From NCBI GenBank assembly GCA_024655945.1, contig JANLFK010000003.1:276916-340915 (forward strand): a stretch of DNA of 64,000 nt, read 5' to 3'. Each line of letters starts with the position of its first letter. Within the stretch, counting starts at the first letter, position 1. This document shows positions 26,715 to 36,046 of the stretch, piece by piece. A program made the position numbers and the translations under genes. The notes under the pieces are model-generated. The model had not been told where the DNA came from, did no database searches, and worked only from the letters and a program-made list of their open reading frames with translations. This DNA comes from a candidate division KSB1 bacterium (GTDB lineage Bacteria > Zhuqueibacterota > Zhuqueibacteria > JANLFK01 > Oleimicrobiaceae).

Positions 26715-27867
26715 CGTGGTCGTGGTGGGAGCAGGGCCCGCAGGCTCTACTGCCGCGCGGTTCGCCGCTATGGGAGGAACCAGCGTGCTCCTCCTGGAAA
26801 AAGACCGCGAGGTGGGCATTCCGGTGCGCTGCGCCGAAGGCGTGGGCGAAAAGGGGCTCCGCCAGGTCGTTGAGCCCCAGGAACGATGGATCGATCGCGT
26901 CATCAAGGGTGCCTTTCTTTACGCGCCGAACGGCGTGCGCATCTGTTTGGAGACCAACGACATCGGCTTTATCCTGAACCGCAAGGTGTTCGACTATGAC
27001 TTGGCGCGTTTGGCGGCGCAGGCTGGCGCCGAGGTGGTCAGCAAGGCTTACGTCACCAACCTGCTGCTCCGTGAGGGCCAGGTCTGCGGCATCCAGGTCA
27101 ATCACCTCGGGCGCCCGCTCACCATCGAGTGCGGCATCGTCATCGGTGCGGACGGAGTGGAGTCCAGGGTGGGACGATGGGCCGGTCTGCGCACCCATGT
27201 GGGGCTGCATGACATCGAGAGCTGTGCCCAAGTGACGGCGAGCAACGTGGACATCGAAGACACCCACTGCCACTTCTTCTTCGGTCGCCAGGTCGCTCCG
27301 GGTGGATACGCCTGGGTCTTTCCCAAAGGCAATGGACTTGCCAATATCGGCTTAGGCGTGTCCGGCGACTGCGCGCGCAACAAGCCGGCGTGGGCCTACC
27401 TGGAGGAGTTCCTGGCCAAGCGCTTCCCGCGCGTGTCCGTGTTGACCGTGGTGACCGGGGGCGTGCCGGTGGCTAGACCCTTGAAGCGGCTGGTCGCCAA
27501 CGGCCTCATGCTGGTGGGGGATGCAGCGCGCCAGGCAAATCCTGTCTCAGGAGGCGGCATCGTCTCCGGCATGATTGCGGCCAAGATTGCCGGCCAGGTG
27601 GCAGCCCAGGCCATCCACCAAAGGGATGTCTCCGAGGCGCGCCTGCAGGAATATGTGACCCGGTGGCATCAGCAAGAAGGCAAGGCCCACGAGCGCTTCT
27701 ACAAGCTCAAGGAGGCCATCTGGCGGCTGACTGACGAAGACCTGAACCGCACCGCCGAAGGCTACCTCCACACGGCCCCGGAGAAGCGTTCATTGCTGAG
27801 CCTGTTCGCCACGGCCTTGGTCACTCAGCCGAAGTTGATTCTTGAGGCAGCCAAGGTGTTCGTGTGA
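26698..27867 (+). CDS. Geranylgeranyl reductase family FAD-dependent oxidoreductase
   Basis: This 389-residue flavoprotein has the N-terminal Rossmann motif VVVVGAGPAGSTAA, the GGR signature PVRCAEGVGEKGL and the second FAD motif LVGDAARQANPVSGGGI. Members reduce the double bonds of geranylgeranyl chains in archaeal lipids, chlorophyll or menaquinone. GGAGG lies about 6 bases before the ATG at 26698. Physical linkage to a UbiA prenyltransferase and a ferredoxin supports chain saturation of a prenyl lipid or quinone. Confidence 0.93.
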   Translation: MKSRYDVVVVGAGPAGSTAARFAAMGGTSVLLLEKDREVGIPVRCAEGVGEKGLRQVVEPQERWIDRVIKGAFLYAPNGVRICLETNDIGFILNRKVFDYDLARLAAQAGAEVVSKAYVTNLLLREGQVCGIQVNHLGRPLTIECGIVIGADGVESRVGRWAGLRTHVGLHDIESCAQVTASNVDIEDTHCHFFFGRQVAPGGYAWVFPKGNGLANIGLGVSGDCARNKPAWAYLEEFLAKRFPRVSVLTVVTGGVPVARPLKRLVANGLMLVGDAARQANPVSGGGIVSGMIAAKIAGQVAAQAIHQRDVSEARLQEYVTRWHQQEGKAHERFYKLKEAIWRLTDEDLNRTAEGYLHTAPEKRSLLSLFATALVTQPKLILEAAKVFV

Positions 27868-27885
27868 GATCGCAAGGAAGTGGAG

Positions 27886-28494
27886 ATGCCGTACCTCTTT
27901 GACCCCAAAGAAAGCCGTGTCCTGACCGTGCCCAACGTGCTCACGGTACTCCGCTTTATCTTTCTGGTGCCCATCTACCTATGTCTACGGCAGAACGCGC
28001 CGCGAACGGATTTCATAGCGGCAGGGCTGATGGTGGCGGCCGCAGCCAGCGACTTTTTCGACGGGATACTTGCCCGCCATCTGCGGCAGACGTCCAATGT
28101 GGGGCGCATCCTCGACCCGCTGGCGGACAAGGTGTGCGCAATCTTCGTGCTTGCCATGCTCGTGGGCCTGGGGAGGGTGTCAAGGTGGTATCTTGCTGCA
28201 GTGGTGGCGCGCGACCTGCTCATCCTTGCCGCAGGAGCGTATCTGATTCTGGGCAAACGCTTCGTCTCCGAGTCGAATCTGGTGGGCAAGATGACCGCCG
28301 CCTCCGTGGTGCTGGTCATCCTGGCCAGCACGCTACGGCTCGGCATGGTCGCCACGTTGCTGGTGTGCCTGTCGAGTCTGCTGCTTCTGGCATCCGTGGT
28401 AAGTTACGGGCTGGTGTTCGCACGACTTGTGCGCAGTGTTCCTTCGCCGGAAAAAGTGGCAAGCGCCCGCGCCATCGAGGGGGAGAGGCTATGA
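27886..28494 (+). CDS. CDP-alcohol phosphatidyltransferase (PgsA-like)
   Basis: This protein of about 202 residues has the CDP-alcohol phosphotransferase motif DFFDGILAR followed by the G-x3-D-x3-D part (GRILDPLADK) and four to five membrane helices. Its N-terminus VPNVLTVLRFIF and length fit phosphatidylglycerophosphate synthase. ATG at 27886 is chosen since AAGGA sits 7 bases upstream; a GTG at 27880 is too close. Because it follows the UbiA-ferredoxin-GGR group by 18 bases, a CDP-prenylglycerol substrate is conceivable, but PgsA is the default call. It overlaps ftsY by 4 bases (ATGA). Confidence 0.85.
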   Translation: MPYLFDPKESRVLTVPNVLTVLRFIFLVPIYLCLRQNAPRTDFIAAGLMVAAAASDFFDGILARHLRQTSNVGRILDPLADKVCAIFVLAMLVGLGRVSRWYLAAVVARDLLILAAGAYLILGKRFVSESNLVGKMTAASVVLVILASTLRLGMVATLLVCLSSLLLLASVVSYGLVFARLVRSVPSPEKVASARAIEGERL

Positions 28495-29405
28495 GTGGCG
28501 TGATTGGCCGGCTCCGCTCCGGCCTGCTGAAGAGTAGACTCGCTCTAAGCGACGGCTTGGCGCGGGTAGTGGGGACAAAGAGGCCCCTGGACAGCGAGTT
28601 TCTGGCGGAGCTGGCAGAAGTGCTCATCGCTGCGGACGTAGGTGTTGCGGCAACCGAAAAGCTTGAGGCGCAGCTGCAAGAAGCACTCCGCACTCTGCCG
28701 ACATCTGACTCGCAGCGGGTCATCAAGCTCCTACAGGAACAGCTGGTCATGCTCCTTGACGGCGGTTCTTCGGATGCGCCGGCACCTGCCCACCGGCCGC
28801 ACGTCATCCTGGTGGTCGGGGTCAACGGCACCGGCAAGACTACCAGCATCGGCAAGCTGGCCTTCTACTACCGCCAACAGGGCAAGAGGGTGCTGCTGGC
28901 GGCGGCGGACACGTTTCGCGCTGCCGCCACCGAGCAGTTGGCCATCTGGGCACAGCGGGCAGGGGCGGACATGGTACGGACCAATCCGGGCGCAGACCCG
29001 GCAGCACTGGCCTTCGACGCGCTGAACGCCGCCATGGCGCGAGGGGTGGATGTGCTGCTTGTCGACACCGCCGGCCGCCTGCACACCAAGGTGAACCTCA
29101 TGGAGGAGGTGCGCAAGATCCGCCGCGTGCTGGACCGCCGTCTGCCTGGCGCTCCGCACGAGGTGCTGTTGGTCATCGACGCCACCACCGGCCAGAACGG
29201 CCTGTCGCAAGCGCGGGAGTTCACCCAGGCCACCGGGGTGACCGGCATCGTGCTCACCAAGCTCGACGGCACGGCAAAGGGCGGCATCGCGGTGGGCATC
29301 CGGCAGGAGCTCGCCGTCCCGGTGCGCTGGGTTGGCCTTGGCGAGGGCATCAGCGACCTCGCCCCGTTCGATGCGCGGGAGTTCGTGGAAGGACTGTTCG
29401 GATGA
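28491..29405 (+). CDS. ftsY: Signal recognition particle receptor FtsY
   Basis: This 304-residue SRP GTPase has an N-domain helix bundle and a G-domain with G1 GVNGTGKTTS, the insertion box with LAAADTFRAAATEQL, G3 DTAGRLHTK, G4 TKLDGTAKGG and the C-terminal GEGISDLAPFDA. It docks SRP-ribosome complexes at the membrane. It lacks the long acidic A-domain found in E. coli, so it is the short form. The ATG overlaps the previous stop (ATGA) and its own stop overlaps rimO. Confidence 0.96.
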   Translation: MSGVIGRLRSGLLKSRLALSDGLARVVGTKRPLDSEFLAELAEVLIAADVGVAATEKLEAQLQEALRTLPTSDSQRVIKLLQEQLVMLLDGGSSDAPAPAHRPHVILVVGVNGTGKTTSIGKLAFYYRQQGKRVLLAAADTFRAAATEQLAIWAQRAGADMVRTNPGADPAALAFDALNAAMARGVDVLLVDTAGRLHTKVNLMEEVRKIRRVLDRRLPGAPHEVLLVIDATTGQNGLSQAREFTQATGVTGIVLTKLDGTAKGGIAVGIRQELAVPVRWVGLGEGISDLAPFDAREFVEGLFG

Positions 29406-30757
29406 AGATCGCGCCGATAGACCTGGGCTGCCCCAAGAACACCGTGGACCTCGAGAAGGTGGTGGGCCTGCTTGTCCGCCCGGAGCTGCGCATCGTTGGT
29501 GACCCGCGCGAGGCAGATGTCGTCATCATCAACACCTGCGCGTTCATCCGCCCAGCGGTCGAGGAGGCGTTAGAAACAATTATAGAGACGGCCCGGTTAA
29601 AAAAGCAGGGCATCCCCAGGGTCGTGGTCACCGGCTGCCTGCCGCAGCGCTTTGGCAGGGAGTTGGCGGGCCTGCTTCCGGAGGCCGAGCTGGTGGTCAC
29701 CGCTCGCGACCCAGCCCGCATCGCCGCACGCATCCGCCGCTTTCTCGGCTTGCGCGCAACCAGGCACGAGGCGACGCGCTGGTCGTTGACGCCCCCGCAC
29801 TATGCTTACCTGAAGATTGCCGGGGGGTGCGACAACCGGTGTGCCTACTGTACCATCCCGCTGATCAAGGGGCGGTACCGGAGCAAGCCGGCGGAAGCTA
29901 TCATGGCGGAAGCGCGGGAATTGGTGCGCCGCGGGGCACAGGAGCTCATCGTGGTGGCACAGGACACCACGCTCTACGGCGCCGAGAGGGGAAGCCCCTC
30001 TGCCTTGCCCGAGCTCCTGCGCGCATTAGGCCAAGTGGATGGGCCCCGCTGGATCCGGCTGATGTACACCCATCCGGCTCATGTGGATGAGGCGGTGATT
30101 GCCACCATCGCCGGCGAGGAGCGCATCTGCAAGTACATCGATCTGCCGGTACAACACGGCTCCGACCGCATTCTGGCGGCGATGGGGCGCAAGACCACGA
30201 GGGCGCAGCTCGAGCAGCTGGTGCACCACCTTCGCCAGCAGATCCCCTCGCTCGCCATCCGGTCTACGGTGATGGTGGGGTTCCCTGGCGAGACCGAGGA
30301 AGACTTTGAAATGCTCCTCGACTTCTTGGAAACGGTGCGTTTTGACCACTTAGGGGTCTTCACTTACTGGCCGGAAGAAGAGACCCGAGCGGCCGCCATG
30401 GCAGGGCAAGTTCCGGAGGAAGAAAAGAATGCCCGCCAGGCTCAGGTCCTCGACCTGCAGAGCCGCATCAGCAGCGCGCGCACAGCCTCATTGCAGGGAA
30501 GGACAGTGCAGGTCCTGGTAGACGAGGTCGACAAGACCCTGGGCATCTCCTGGGGCAGGACAGAGTGGGACGCGCCTGAGGTCGATAGTCGTGTGCGGAT
30601 TGACGACATATTGGAACTGGGACACTTTGCAGCAGTTCGCATCACAGGTTCGGACGGATTTGACCTTTACGCCACCCCGGCGAGCAGGAGTAGCACGTCT
30701 GCTGCGGCTGGGGAAGGCGCGGAGTTGAACGTGCCGAGGGAAGTTTCTCGTGCTTGA
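29402..30757 (+). CDS. rimO: Ribosomal protein S12 methylthiotransferase RimO
   Basis: RimO adds a methylthio group to the conserved Asp of ribosomal protein S12. The 451-residue protein has the N-terminal UPF0004 cluster Cys residues (LGCPKN, INTCAF, TGCLPQ), the radical-SAM CxxxCxxC (GGCDNRCAYCTIP) and a C-terminal TRAM domain. The N-terminal LGCPKNTVD is the RimO form rather than MiaB. It overlaps ftsY by 4 bases. Confidence 0.96.
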   Translation: MKIAPIDLGCPKNTVDLEKVVGLLVRPELRIVGDPREADVVIINTCAFIRPAVEEALETIIETARLKKQGIPRVVVTGCLPQRFGRELAGLLPEAELVVTARDPARIAARIRRFLGLRATRHEATRWSLTPPHYAYLKIAGGCDNRCAYCTIPLIKGRYRSKPAEAIMAEARELVRRGAQELIVVAQDTTLYGAERGSPSALPELLRALGQVDGPRWIRLMYTHPAHVDEAVIATIAGEERICKYIDLPVQHGSDRILAAMGRKTTRAQLEQLVHHLRQQIPSLAIRSTVMVGFPGETEEDFEMLLDFLETVRFDHLGVFTYWPEEETRAAAMAGQVPEEEKNARQAQVLDLQSRISSARTASLQGRTVQVLVDEVDKTLGISWGRTEWDAPEVDSRVRIDDILELGHFAAVRITGSDGFDLYATPASRSSTSAAAGEGAELNVPREVSRA

Positions 30758-30838
30758 GGAGTGGCTGGACTCATCTTGCTCAGCTTTGGCAAAGCGGCTC
30801 ACTTCGTCACACCGAGCTTTCCCCGGTGGGAGGGAACG

Positions 30839-32137
30839 ATGAGAAGGGTTTTCTCACTGTTGGTCGCCACCGTGCTCCTGGTGGCTATAGTGGCACCCCC
30901 CACCTTGTTGTGGGCCCAGACAGAGATGAGCCAGGAAGCCAACGAGCTGGGGCCGCGATTTCACTTCGACGTCTCGACAATGGCCTCGCCGCAGGACTCC
31001 ACCAAGAGCCGCGTGCACGTCTACGTCAAGATCACCTTCGACGAGATCCAGTTCGTGCGCAGCGATTCCGGCTACAGCGGCTCCTACGAGGTGACGGTGG
31101 TGGTGCTCGACAAGGCGCGCGACCAGGTGGCCGGCGAGGTGTGGCGGGACGAAATGGCCACCCAGGCCTACGAACAGACCACCTCCCGGCGCGACTTTAA
31201 CACCAGTTACGCCAGCTTTGACATCCCCCCTGGCGAGTACACGATGACCATCGGCGTGACCGACTTGGAGACACGCGAACGCCGCCAGGTTACGCAGCCG
31301 CTCAAGGTGCGCGACTTTCGCGCGCTGCCCCTGGCTCTCAGCGACATCACCTTCGCCTCCGTGGTGGAGAGCGACTCGCTTGGCCTGAAGTCAATTCGAC
31401 CAGATGTCTCGGACAACACCATCGGCATAAGCAGGACTCTCTATGCCTGTTTCGAAATCTACACCCGGCGACCACGCCAGACTGTCACTCTTTCCTACCG
31501 CGTGGTGAACGCGCGCAACAAAGTGGTGCTGGCCCGATCCTACAAGCGCTCTCTTGCCGCCTGGCGGACGCTGGACTACTTTCCACTCTGCCCGGACAGC
31601 TTGGGGTACGGCAGGTACACCCTCCGCCTGGAGGTGAAAGGCGACGGTGTAGACGACCAGGTGGAGAAGATGTTCAACGTGCGGTGGAGTGGTTTGCCGG
31701 CAACGGTCTCTGACTTGGACTTGGCCATCGAACAGGTCAGGTACGTGGCCGAGAAGAAGGAATACGACGCGCTCCGCAAGGCACCGGAGGAAAAGAAGCT
31801 CAGCGAGTTCATGCGCTTCTGGAAGCGCCGCGACCCAACGCCGGGTACCGAAGAAAACGAGGCCATGGACGAGCACTACCGACGCGTGGAGTACGCCAAC
31901 GAACGCTTCACCGTGTTCCGCGAGGGGTGGAAGACCGATATGGGCATGGTCTACATCATCTTGGGCCCGCCCAACGACATCGAGCGCCACCCCTATCCGG
32001 CCGGGGACAAGCCGTATGAGATCTGGTACTACTATCGCATCAACAGGCAGTTCGTCTTCTACGATCCCACAGGATTTGGCGAATACCGGCTCTTGAATCC
32101 GTATTCGCTTTACGACCTCAACCGGCTTCGCGAATGA
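30839..32137 (+). CDS. GWxTD domain-containing secreted protein
   Basis: This 432-residue protein has a signal peptide (about 1-27, ending LLWAQ), a beta-rich N-terminal part (about 35-310) and a C-terminal GWxTD domain: GWKTD at 363-367, followed by MGMVYIILGPPNDIE and the FVFYDPTGFGEYRLL end. GWxTD proteins are found mainly in FCB-group and Acidobacteriota-type genomes and have no assigned function. The ATG at 30839, after GGGAGGGA, is chosen over an upstream in-frame ATG because the signal peptide starts there. It may act in the envelope with the neighbouring cell-wall genes, but there is no direct evidence. Confidence 0.88.
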   Translation: MRRVFSLLVATVLLVAIVAPPTLLWAQTEMSQEANELGPRFHFDVSTMASPQDSTKSRVHVYVKITFDEIQFVRSDSGYSGSYEVTVVVLDKARDQVAGEVWRDEMATQAYEQTTSRRDFNTSYASFDIPPGEYTMTIGVTDLETRERRQVTQPLKVRDFRALPLALSDITFASVVESDSLGLKSIRPDVSDNTIGISRTLYACFEIYTRRPRQTVTLSYRVVNARNKVVLARSYKRSLAAWRTLDYFPLCPDSLGYGRYTLRLEVKGDGVDDQVEKMFNVRWSGLPATVSDLDLAIEQVRYVAEKKEYDALRKAPEEKKLSEFMRFWKRRDPTPGTEENEAMDEHYRRVEYANERFTVFREGWKTDMGMVYIILGPPNDIERHPYPAGDKPYEIWYYYRINRQFVFYDPTGFGEYRLLNPYSLYDLNRLRE

Positions 32138-32165
32138 GGCAGAAGGCACTGAGTAAAGGAGGCGC

Positions 32166-33104
32166 ATGAACCCCATACGACCCCCACGACTTCGGCCTGG
32201 GGACACCATCGGCATCGTCACCCCGGCCAGCCCCATGATCCCGGAACGGCTTGCCAAAGGCGTCGCCTACTTGCAGGAGCACGGCTTCAAGGTAATCCAG
32301 GGCGAGCATGTGTACGCGCAACGCGGTTACCTGGCAGGTACTGACCAGGAGCGCGTCGAGGACCTCAACCGCATGTTCGCCGACCCAGAGGTCAAAGCGG
32401 TGTTCTGCTCACGTGGCGGCTACGGGGTGTCGCGTCTACTTGAGCGCATCGACTATCAAGCCCTGCGTGCCAACCCGAAGATCTTCGTGGGGTACAGCGA
32501 CTTGACGGCCCTTGAGCTGGCCATTTGGCGAGAGATCGGCCTGGTCACTTTTTCCGGGCCAATGGTGGCTGTGGAGATGGGCAAGGGCATTCACCCGTTC
32601 ACCGAGGAGCACTTCTGGCGAATGGTCACGGCCGATGACGTCAATGGGCAGTTGCCCCACCCAGAAGGACAAGTGCTCACCTGTCTGCGCCCTGGCCGGG
32701 CACGCGGTCGTCTGCTGGGCGGCTGCCTGTCGCTGATCTCCCCGCTCATGGGGACGCCCTTCATGCCCGAGCTCGAAGGTGCCATCCTTGTGCTTGAGGA
32801 CATCGACGAGGAAGTCTATCGCATCGATCGCTACTTTGCCCAGCTCCGCAGCGCGGGAATTCTCGACCGCATAGCCGGACTGGTCTTCGGCACTTTCATC
32901 AACTGGGAGCCGAGCGAAACTGACAAGCCCTATCTGACCTTGGAACAGGTGATCGATGACTATGTGAGAGACTTGCCCATACCGGTGGCTGCAGGCCTTG
33001 CCTACGGACACGGCGAGGCCAAAGTGACCTTGCCCATCGGCGTGCAGGCGGAGCTGGATGCCGATCAAGGCACGTTGAGCATACTGGAACCTGCGGTGGC
33101 GTAG
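32166..33104 (+). CDS. LD-carboxypeptidase (S66 family)
   Basis: This 312-residue cytoplasmic peptidase has the S66 Ser-Glu-His triad: Ser111 in VGYSDLTAL, Glu211 in VLEDIDEEVY and His282 in LAYGHGEAKVT. LdcA enzymes remove the terminal D-Ala from murein tetrapeptides during wall recycling; MccF-type relatives cleave microcin C. No microcin genes are near, so the recycling role is favoured. AAAGGAGG precedes the ATG. Confidence 0.92.
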   Translation: MNPIRPPRLRPGDTIGIVTPASPMIPERLAKGVAYLQEHGFKVIQGEHVYAQRGYLAGTDQERVEDLNRMFADPEVKAVFCSRGGYGVSRLLERIDYQALRANPKIFVGYSDLTALELAIWREIGLVTFSGPMVAVEMGKGIHPFTEEHFWRMVTADDVNGQLPHPEGQVLTCLRPGRARGRLLGGCLSLISPLMGTPFMPELEGAILVLEDIDEEVYRIDRYFAQLRSAGILDRIAGLVFGTFINWEPSETDKPYLTLEQVIDDYVRDLPIPVAAGLAYGHGEAKVTLPIGVQAELDADQGTLSILEPAVA

Positions 33105-33129
33105 AATCTTTGCTCTGGAGGGAGCGACC

Positions 33130-33771
33130 ATGCCCCACCTGCGCCTTGCCGTGCTGGCCTCTGGCCGTGGCTCCAATCTGGAGGCCATCCTCCGGGCCAT
33201 AGACCGCGGAGAGCTTGACGCCGAAGTCGCGGCGGTCATCAGCAACAAGTCCACTGCTGGCGCCTTGGAGATTGCGCGCTCCCGCGGGATACCGGCCGTG
33301 CACCTGTCCGCGCTCCAGTTCTCATCGCAGGAGGAATTCGACAAGGCCTTGCTTCAGCTCTTGGAGCGACATGCTGTGAACTTTATCGCCCTGGCCGGGT
33401 ACTTGAAGATGCTGAGCCCCACCATCGTGCGGGCCTTTCGCCATCGCATTCTGAACATTCACCCGGCGCTGCTCCCTTCCTTCGGTGGCAAAGGACTTTA
33501 TGGCCACTACGTGCACGAAGCCGTGCTTGCCTACGGCTGCAAGGTCTCCGGTGCAACCGTGCACCTCGTGGACGAGGAGTACGACACCGGCCCGCCCGTG
33601 ATTCAGGAGTGTGTGCCCGTGTTGGAAGACGACACCCCAGAGACCCTGGCGGCGCGCGTGCTGACTGTGGAACATCGCATCTATGCCCAGGCCCTGCAGC
33701 TCTTTGCCGAAGACCGCGTGGTCGTGGAGGGCAGGCGCGTGCGCATTTTGCCGGCAAAGAGGGAAGGCTGA
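33130..33771 (+). CDS. purN: Phosphoribosylglycinamide formyltransferase
   Basis: PurN transfers a formyl group from 10-formyl-tetrahydrofolate to GAR. The 213-residue protein has LASGRGSNLEAI at the N-terminus, the catalytic region NIHPALLPSFGGKGLYG with its Asn and His, and HLVDEEYDTGPPVIQ with the essential Asp. GGAGGGAG lies before the ATG. It is followed after 1 base by a D-Ala-D-Ala dipeptidase and then purH, so the purine genes are interrupted by a wall gene. Confidence 0.96.
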   Translation: MPHLRLAVLASGRGSNLEAILRAIDRGELDAEVAAVISNKSTAGALEIARSRGIPAVHLSALQFSSQEEFDKALLQLLERHAVNFIALAGYLKMLSPTIVRAFRHRILNIHPALLPSFGGKGLYGHYVHEAVLAYGCKVSGATVHLVDEEYDTGPPVIQECVPVLEDDTPETLAARVLTVEHRIYAQALQLFAEDRVVVEGRRVRILPAKREG

Positions 33772-33772
33772 G

Positions 33773-34408
33773 GTGGCGCGCCGACCGTCGCTCCTGGTCG
33801 GCCTGCTGCTCGGCGGGTTGCTGATTGGCTTCTGCGCCACGCCCCCGGCCGACCTTGTGGACATTCGTAGCCTCGATTCTACGATTGTGGTCGACCTGAA
33901 ATACGCGACGGCGGACAATTTCGTGGGCGACACGCTGTACGCGGCCAACGTCTGCTTTCTGCGCCAGGCAACGGCCGAGCGCCTGGTGCGCGTGCAGCGC
34001 CGGCTGCGCCAAGCAGGGCTGGGCGTCAAGGTGTACGACTGCTATCGCCCCTTGTCGGTGCAATGGCGCATGTGGGAGCTGGTACCCGATACCCGCTACG
34101 TGGCCGACCCGCGCAAGGGTTCACGCCACAATCGCGGCGCTGCAGTGGACCTCACCCTGGTGGACAGCAGTGGGCAGGAGCTGCTCATGCCCAGCGCCTT
34201 CGACGACTTTACCGAACGGGCCAGCCGCTCGTTCACCGGGGCATCGCCAGAGGCTCTCCGCCACCGCGCCCTTCTCGAGGAGGCGATGACCGCCGAGGGC
34301 TTTCTCCCCTTGCCTTCGGAATGGTGGCATTTCGATGACCCGGAGTGGCAAAGGTACCCGGTTCTGGACATACCTCTTGAGAAGCTGCAGGAACGCCCTG
34401 CCAAGTGA
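33773..34408 (+). CDS. D-alanyl-D-alanine dipeptidase (VanX/DdpX family)
   Basis: This 211-residue protein has the full zinc-peptidase set: His119 and Asp126 (SRHNRGAAVDLT), catalytic Glu183 and His186 (SEWWHFDD), and CYRPLSVQW for the Arg. These line up closely in number with VanX. Cells use such enzymes to cleave D-Ala-D-Ala in wall turnover or glycopeptide resistance; here there are no vanA or vanH partners. An N-terminal hydrophobic helix (about 6-22) suggests export or anchoring to the periplasm; the LIGFC sequence is not a proper lipobox. Confidence 0.93.
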   Translation: MARRPSLLVGLLLGGLLIGFCATPPADLVDIRSLDSTIVVDLKYATADNFVGDTLYAANVCFLRQATAERLVRVQRRLRQAGLGVKVYDCYRPLSVQWRMWELVPDTRYVADPRKGSRHNRGAAVDLTLVDSSGQELLMPSAFDDFTERASRSFTGASPEALRHRALLEEAMTAEGFLPLPSEWWHFDDPEWQRYPVLDIPLEKLQERPAK

Positions 34409-34429
34409 CGCCTGAACGGCACGAGGGAG

Positions 34430-35983
34430 ATGATGAAACGACGAGCCCTGATTAGCGTGTTCGACAAGACCGGCGCCGTGGACTTTGCACGGGGCCTCCA
34501 TGAACTCGGCTTTGAGATCGTCTCCACCGGCGGGACCGAAAAGGCACTGCGCCAGGCACAGGTGCCGGTCACCGCGATTTCTCAGATAACCGGCTTCCCG
34601 GAGATGCTCTCCGGTCGCGTCAAGACCCTGCACCCGCTGATCCTCGGCGGCATCTTAGCGGTGCGCAGCGACCCGCAGCATATGGCCGAGCTTCAGGAAC
34701 ACGGCATCACGCCCATAGACCTCGTGGCGGTCAACCTCTACCCCTTCGAAAGCAGCGTGGCGCGGCCGGGAGTCACTGTGGCAGAGGCCACGGAAAACAT
34801 CGACATCGGTGGGCCGGCTATGATCCGCTCGGCCGCCAAGAACTTTGCCTACGTGGCGGTGGTCACCCGTCCTGACCAGTACGGCTGCGTCCTGGAGGAG
34901 CTGCGCGCAACTGGTGGCACTCTTTCTGAGGACTCACGCCGCCGCCTGGCAGCAGAGGCGTTTGCGCTTACCAGTCGCTACGACGCCGCAATCGAAAGCT
35001 ACGTGCGCTCTCTCGGCGAGGGCCAGGGGGCGATGCCTGCGCGGCTATGGGCGTGCCTGGACAAAGTTGCCGAGCTGCGCTACGGCGAGAATCCCCACCA
35101 GCGGGCGGCCCTGTACGCCAGGCACGGGGCAAACGACGCCGGCCTGTTGGGAGCCCAACGGCTGCAGGGCAAACAGCTCTCCTTCAACAATTATCTCGAC
35201 GCGCACGCTGCCTTGGGCCTCTTGCTGGAATTCGAGGAACCGTGTGCCGTGATCCTCAAGCACAACAACCCCTGTGGCGCGGCAGTGGCCGACGGGGTGC
35301 TGGGTGCCTATCGCAAGGCGCTGGCAACCGACCCGGTCTCTGCCTTCGGCGGCATTGTCGGCCTCAATCGCCCGGTGAGCAGGGAGCTTGCCGAAGAGCT
35401 TTCGCAACTCTTCCTGGAAGTGGTGCTGGCGCCGTCGTTCGAGCCTGCGGCGCTGGAAATTCTCGGCAAGAAGAAGAACCTCCGCCTGTTAGCCTTGGGG
35501 GACGTGCTCGCAAGGGCCAGCGACGGCTTTGACATCAAGACAATCGCCGGCGGCTTTTTGGTGCAGGACCCGGATCAGGAGCCGCCAGCCACGTTCAAGG
35601 TCGTTACCAAGCGCGCCCCCAGCGAGGCGGAGTGGCAGGCGCTGCGCTTTGGCTGGAAGGTGGTCAAGTGGGTCAAGTCCAACGCCGTGGTCTTTGTCGG
35701 CCCGGACCGCACGCTGGGGATCGGCGCCGGGCAGATGTCGCGGGTGGATTCCTCCCGTTTGGCCGTGATGAAGGCCAAGGCGGCAGGCCTGAATCTGCAA
35801 GGTTCGGCGGTGGCCTCCGATGCCTTCTTCCCCTTCCGCGACGGCGTGGACGCAGCGGCAGAGGCTGGCGCCACAGCCATCATTCAACCGGGCGGTTCGG
35901 TGCGAGACGAGGAGGTGATCGCCGCTGCTGATGAACACAACATGGCAATGGTCTTTACCGGCGTTCGTCACTTCCGGCACTAA
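34430..35983 (+). CDS. purH: Bifunctional AICAR transformylase/IMP cyclohydrolase
   Basis: PurH performs the last two steps of IMP synthesis. The 517-residue protein has the N-terminal MGS-like cyclohydrolase domain ([26 protein letters not shown]) and the C-terminal AICAR transformylase with [10 protein letters not shown] and [11 protein letters not shown]. Start is ATGATG at 34430/34433; GAGGGAG is adjacent, so the second ATG is possible. Complete at normal length. Confidence 0.97.
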   Translation: MMKRRALISVFDKTGAVDFARGLHELGFEIVSTGGTEKALRQAQVPVTAISQITGFPEMLSGRVKTLHPLILGGILAVRSDPQHMAELQEHGITPIDLVAVNLYPFESSVARPGVTVAEATENIDIGGPAMIRSAAKNFAYVAVVTRPDQYGCVLEELRATGGTLSEDSRRRLAAEAFALTSRYDAAIESYVRSLGEGQGAMPARLWACLDKVAELRYGENPHQRAALYARHGANDAGLLGAQRLQGKQLSFNNYLDAHAALGLLLEFEEPCAVILKHNNPCGAAVADGVLGAYRKALATDPVSAFGGIVGLNRPVSRELAEELSQLFLEVVLAPSFEPAALEILGKKKNLRLLALGDVLARASDGFDIKTIAGGFLVQDPDQEPPATFKVVTKRAPSEAEWQALRFGWKVVKWVKSNAVVFVGPDRTLGIGAGQMSRVDSSRLAVMKAKAAGLNLQGSAVASDAFFPFRDGVDAAAEAGATAIIQPGGSVRDEEVIAAADEHNMAMVFTGVRHFRH

Positions 35984-36046
35984 TGAACGACACGATGCAA
36001 CGGATGCAGACTGGCAGCAAAGGACCAACCAGGGATCGATATCGAC

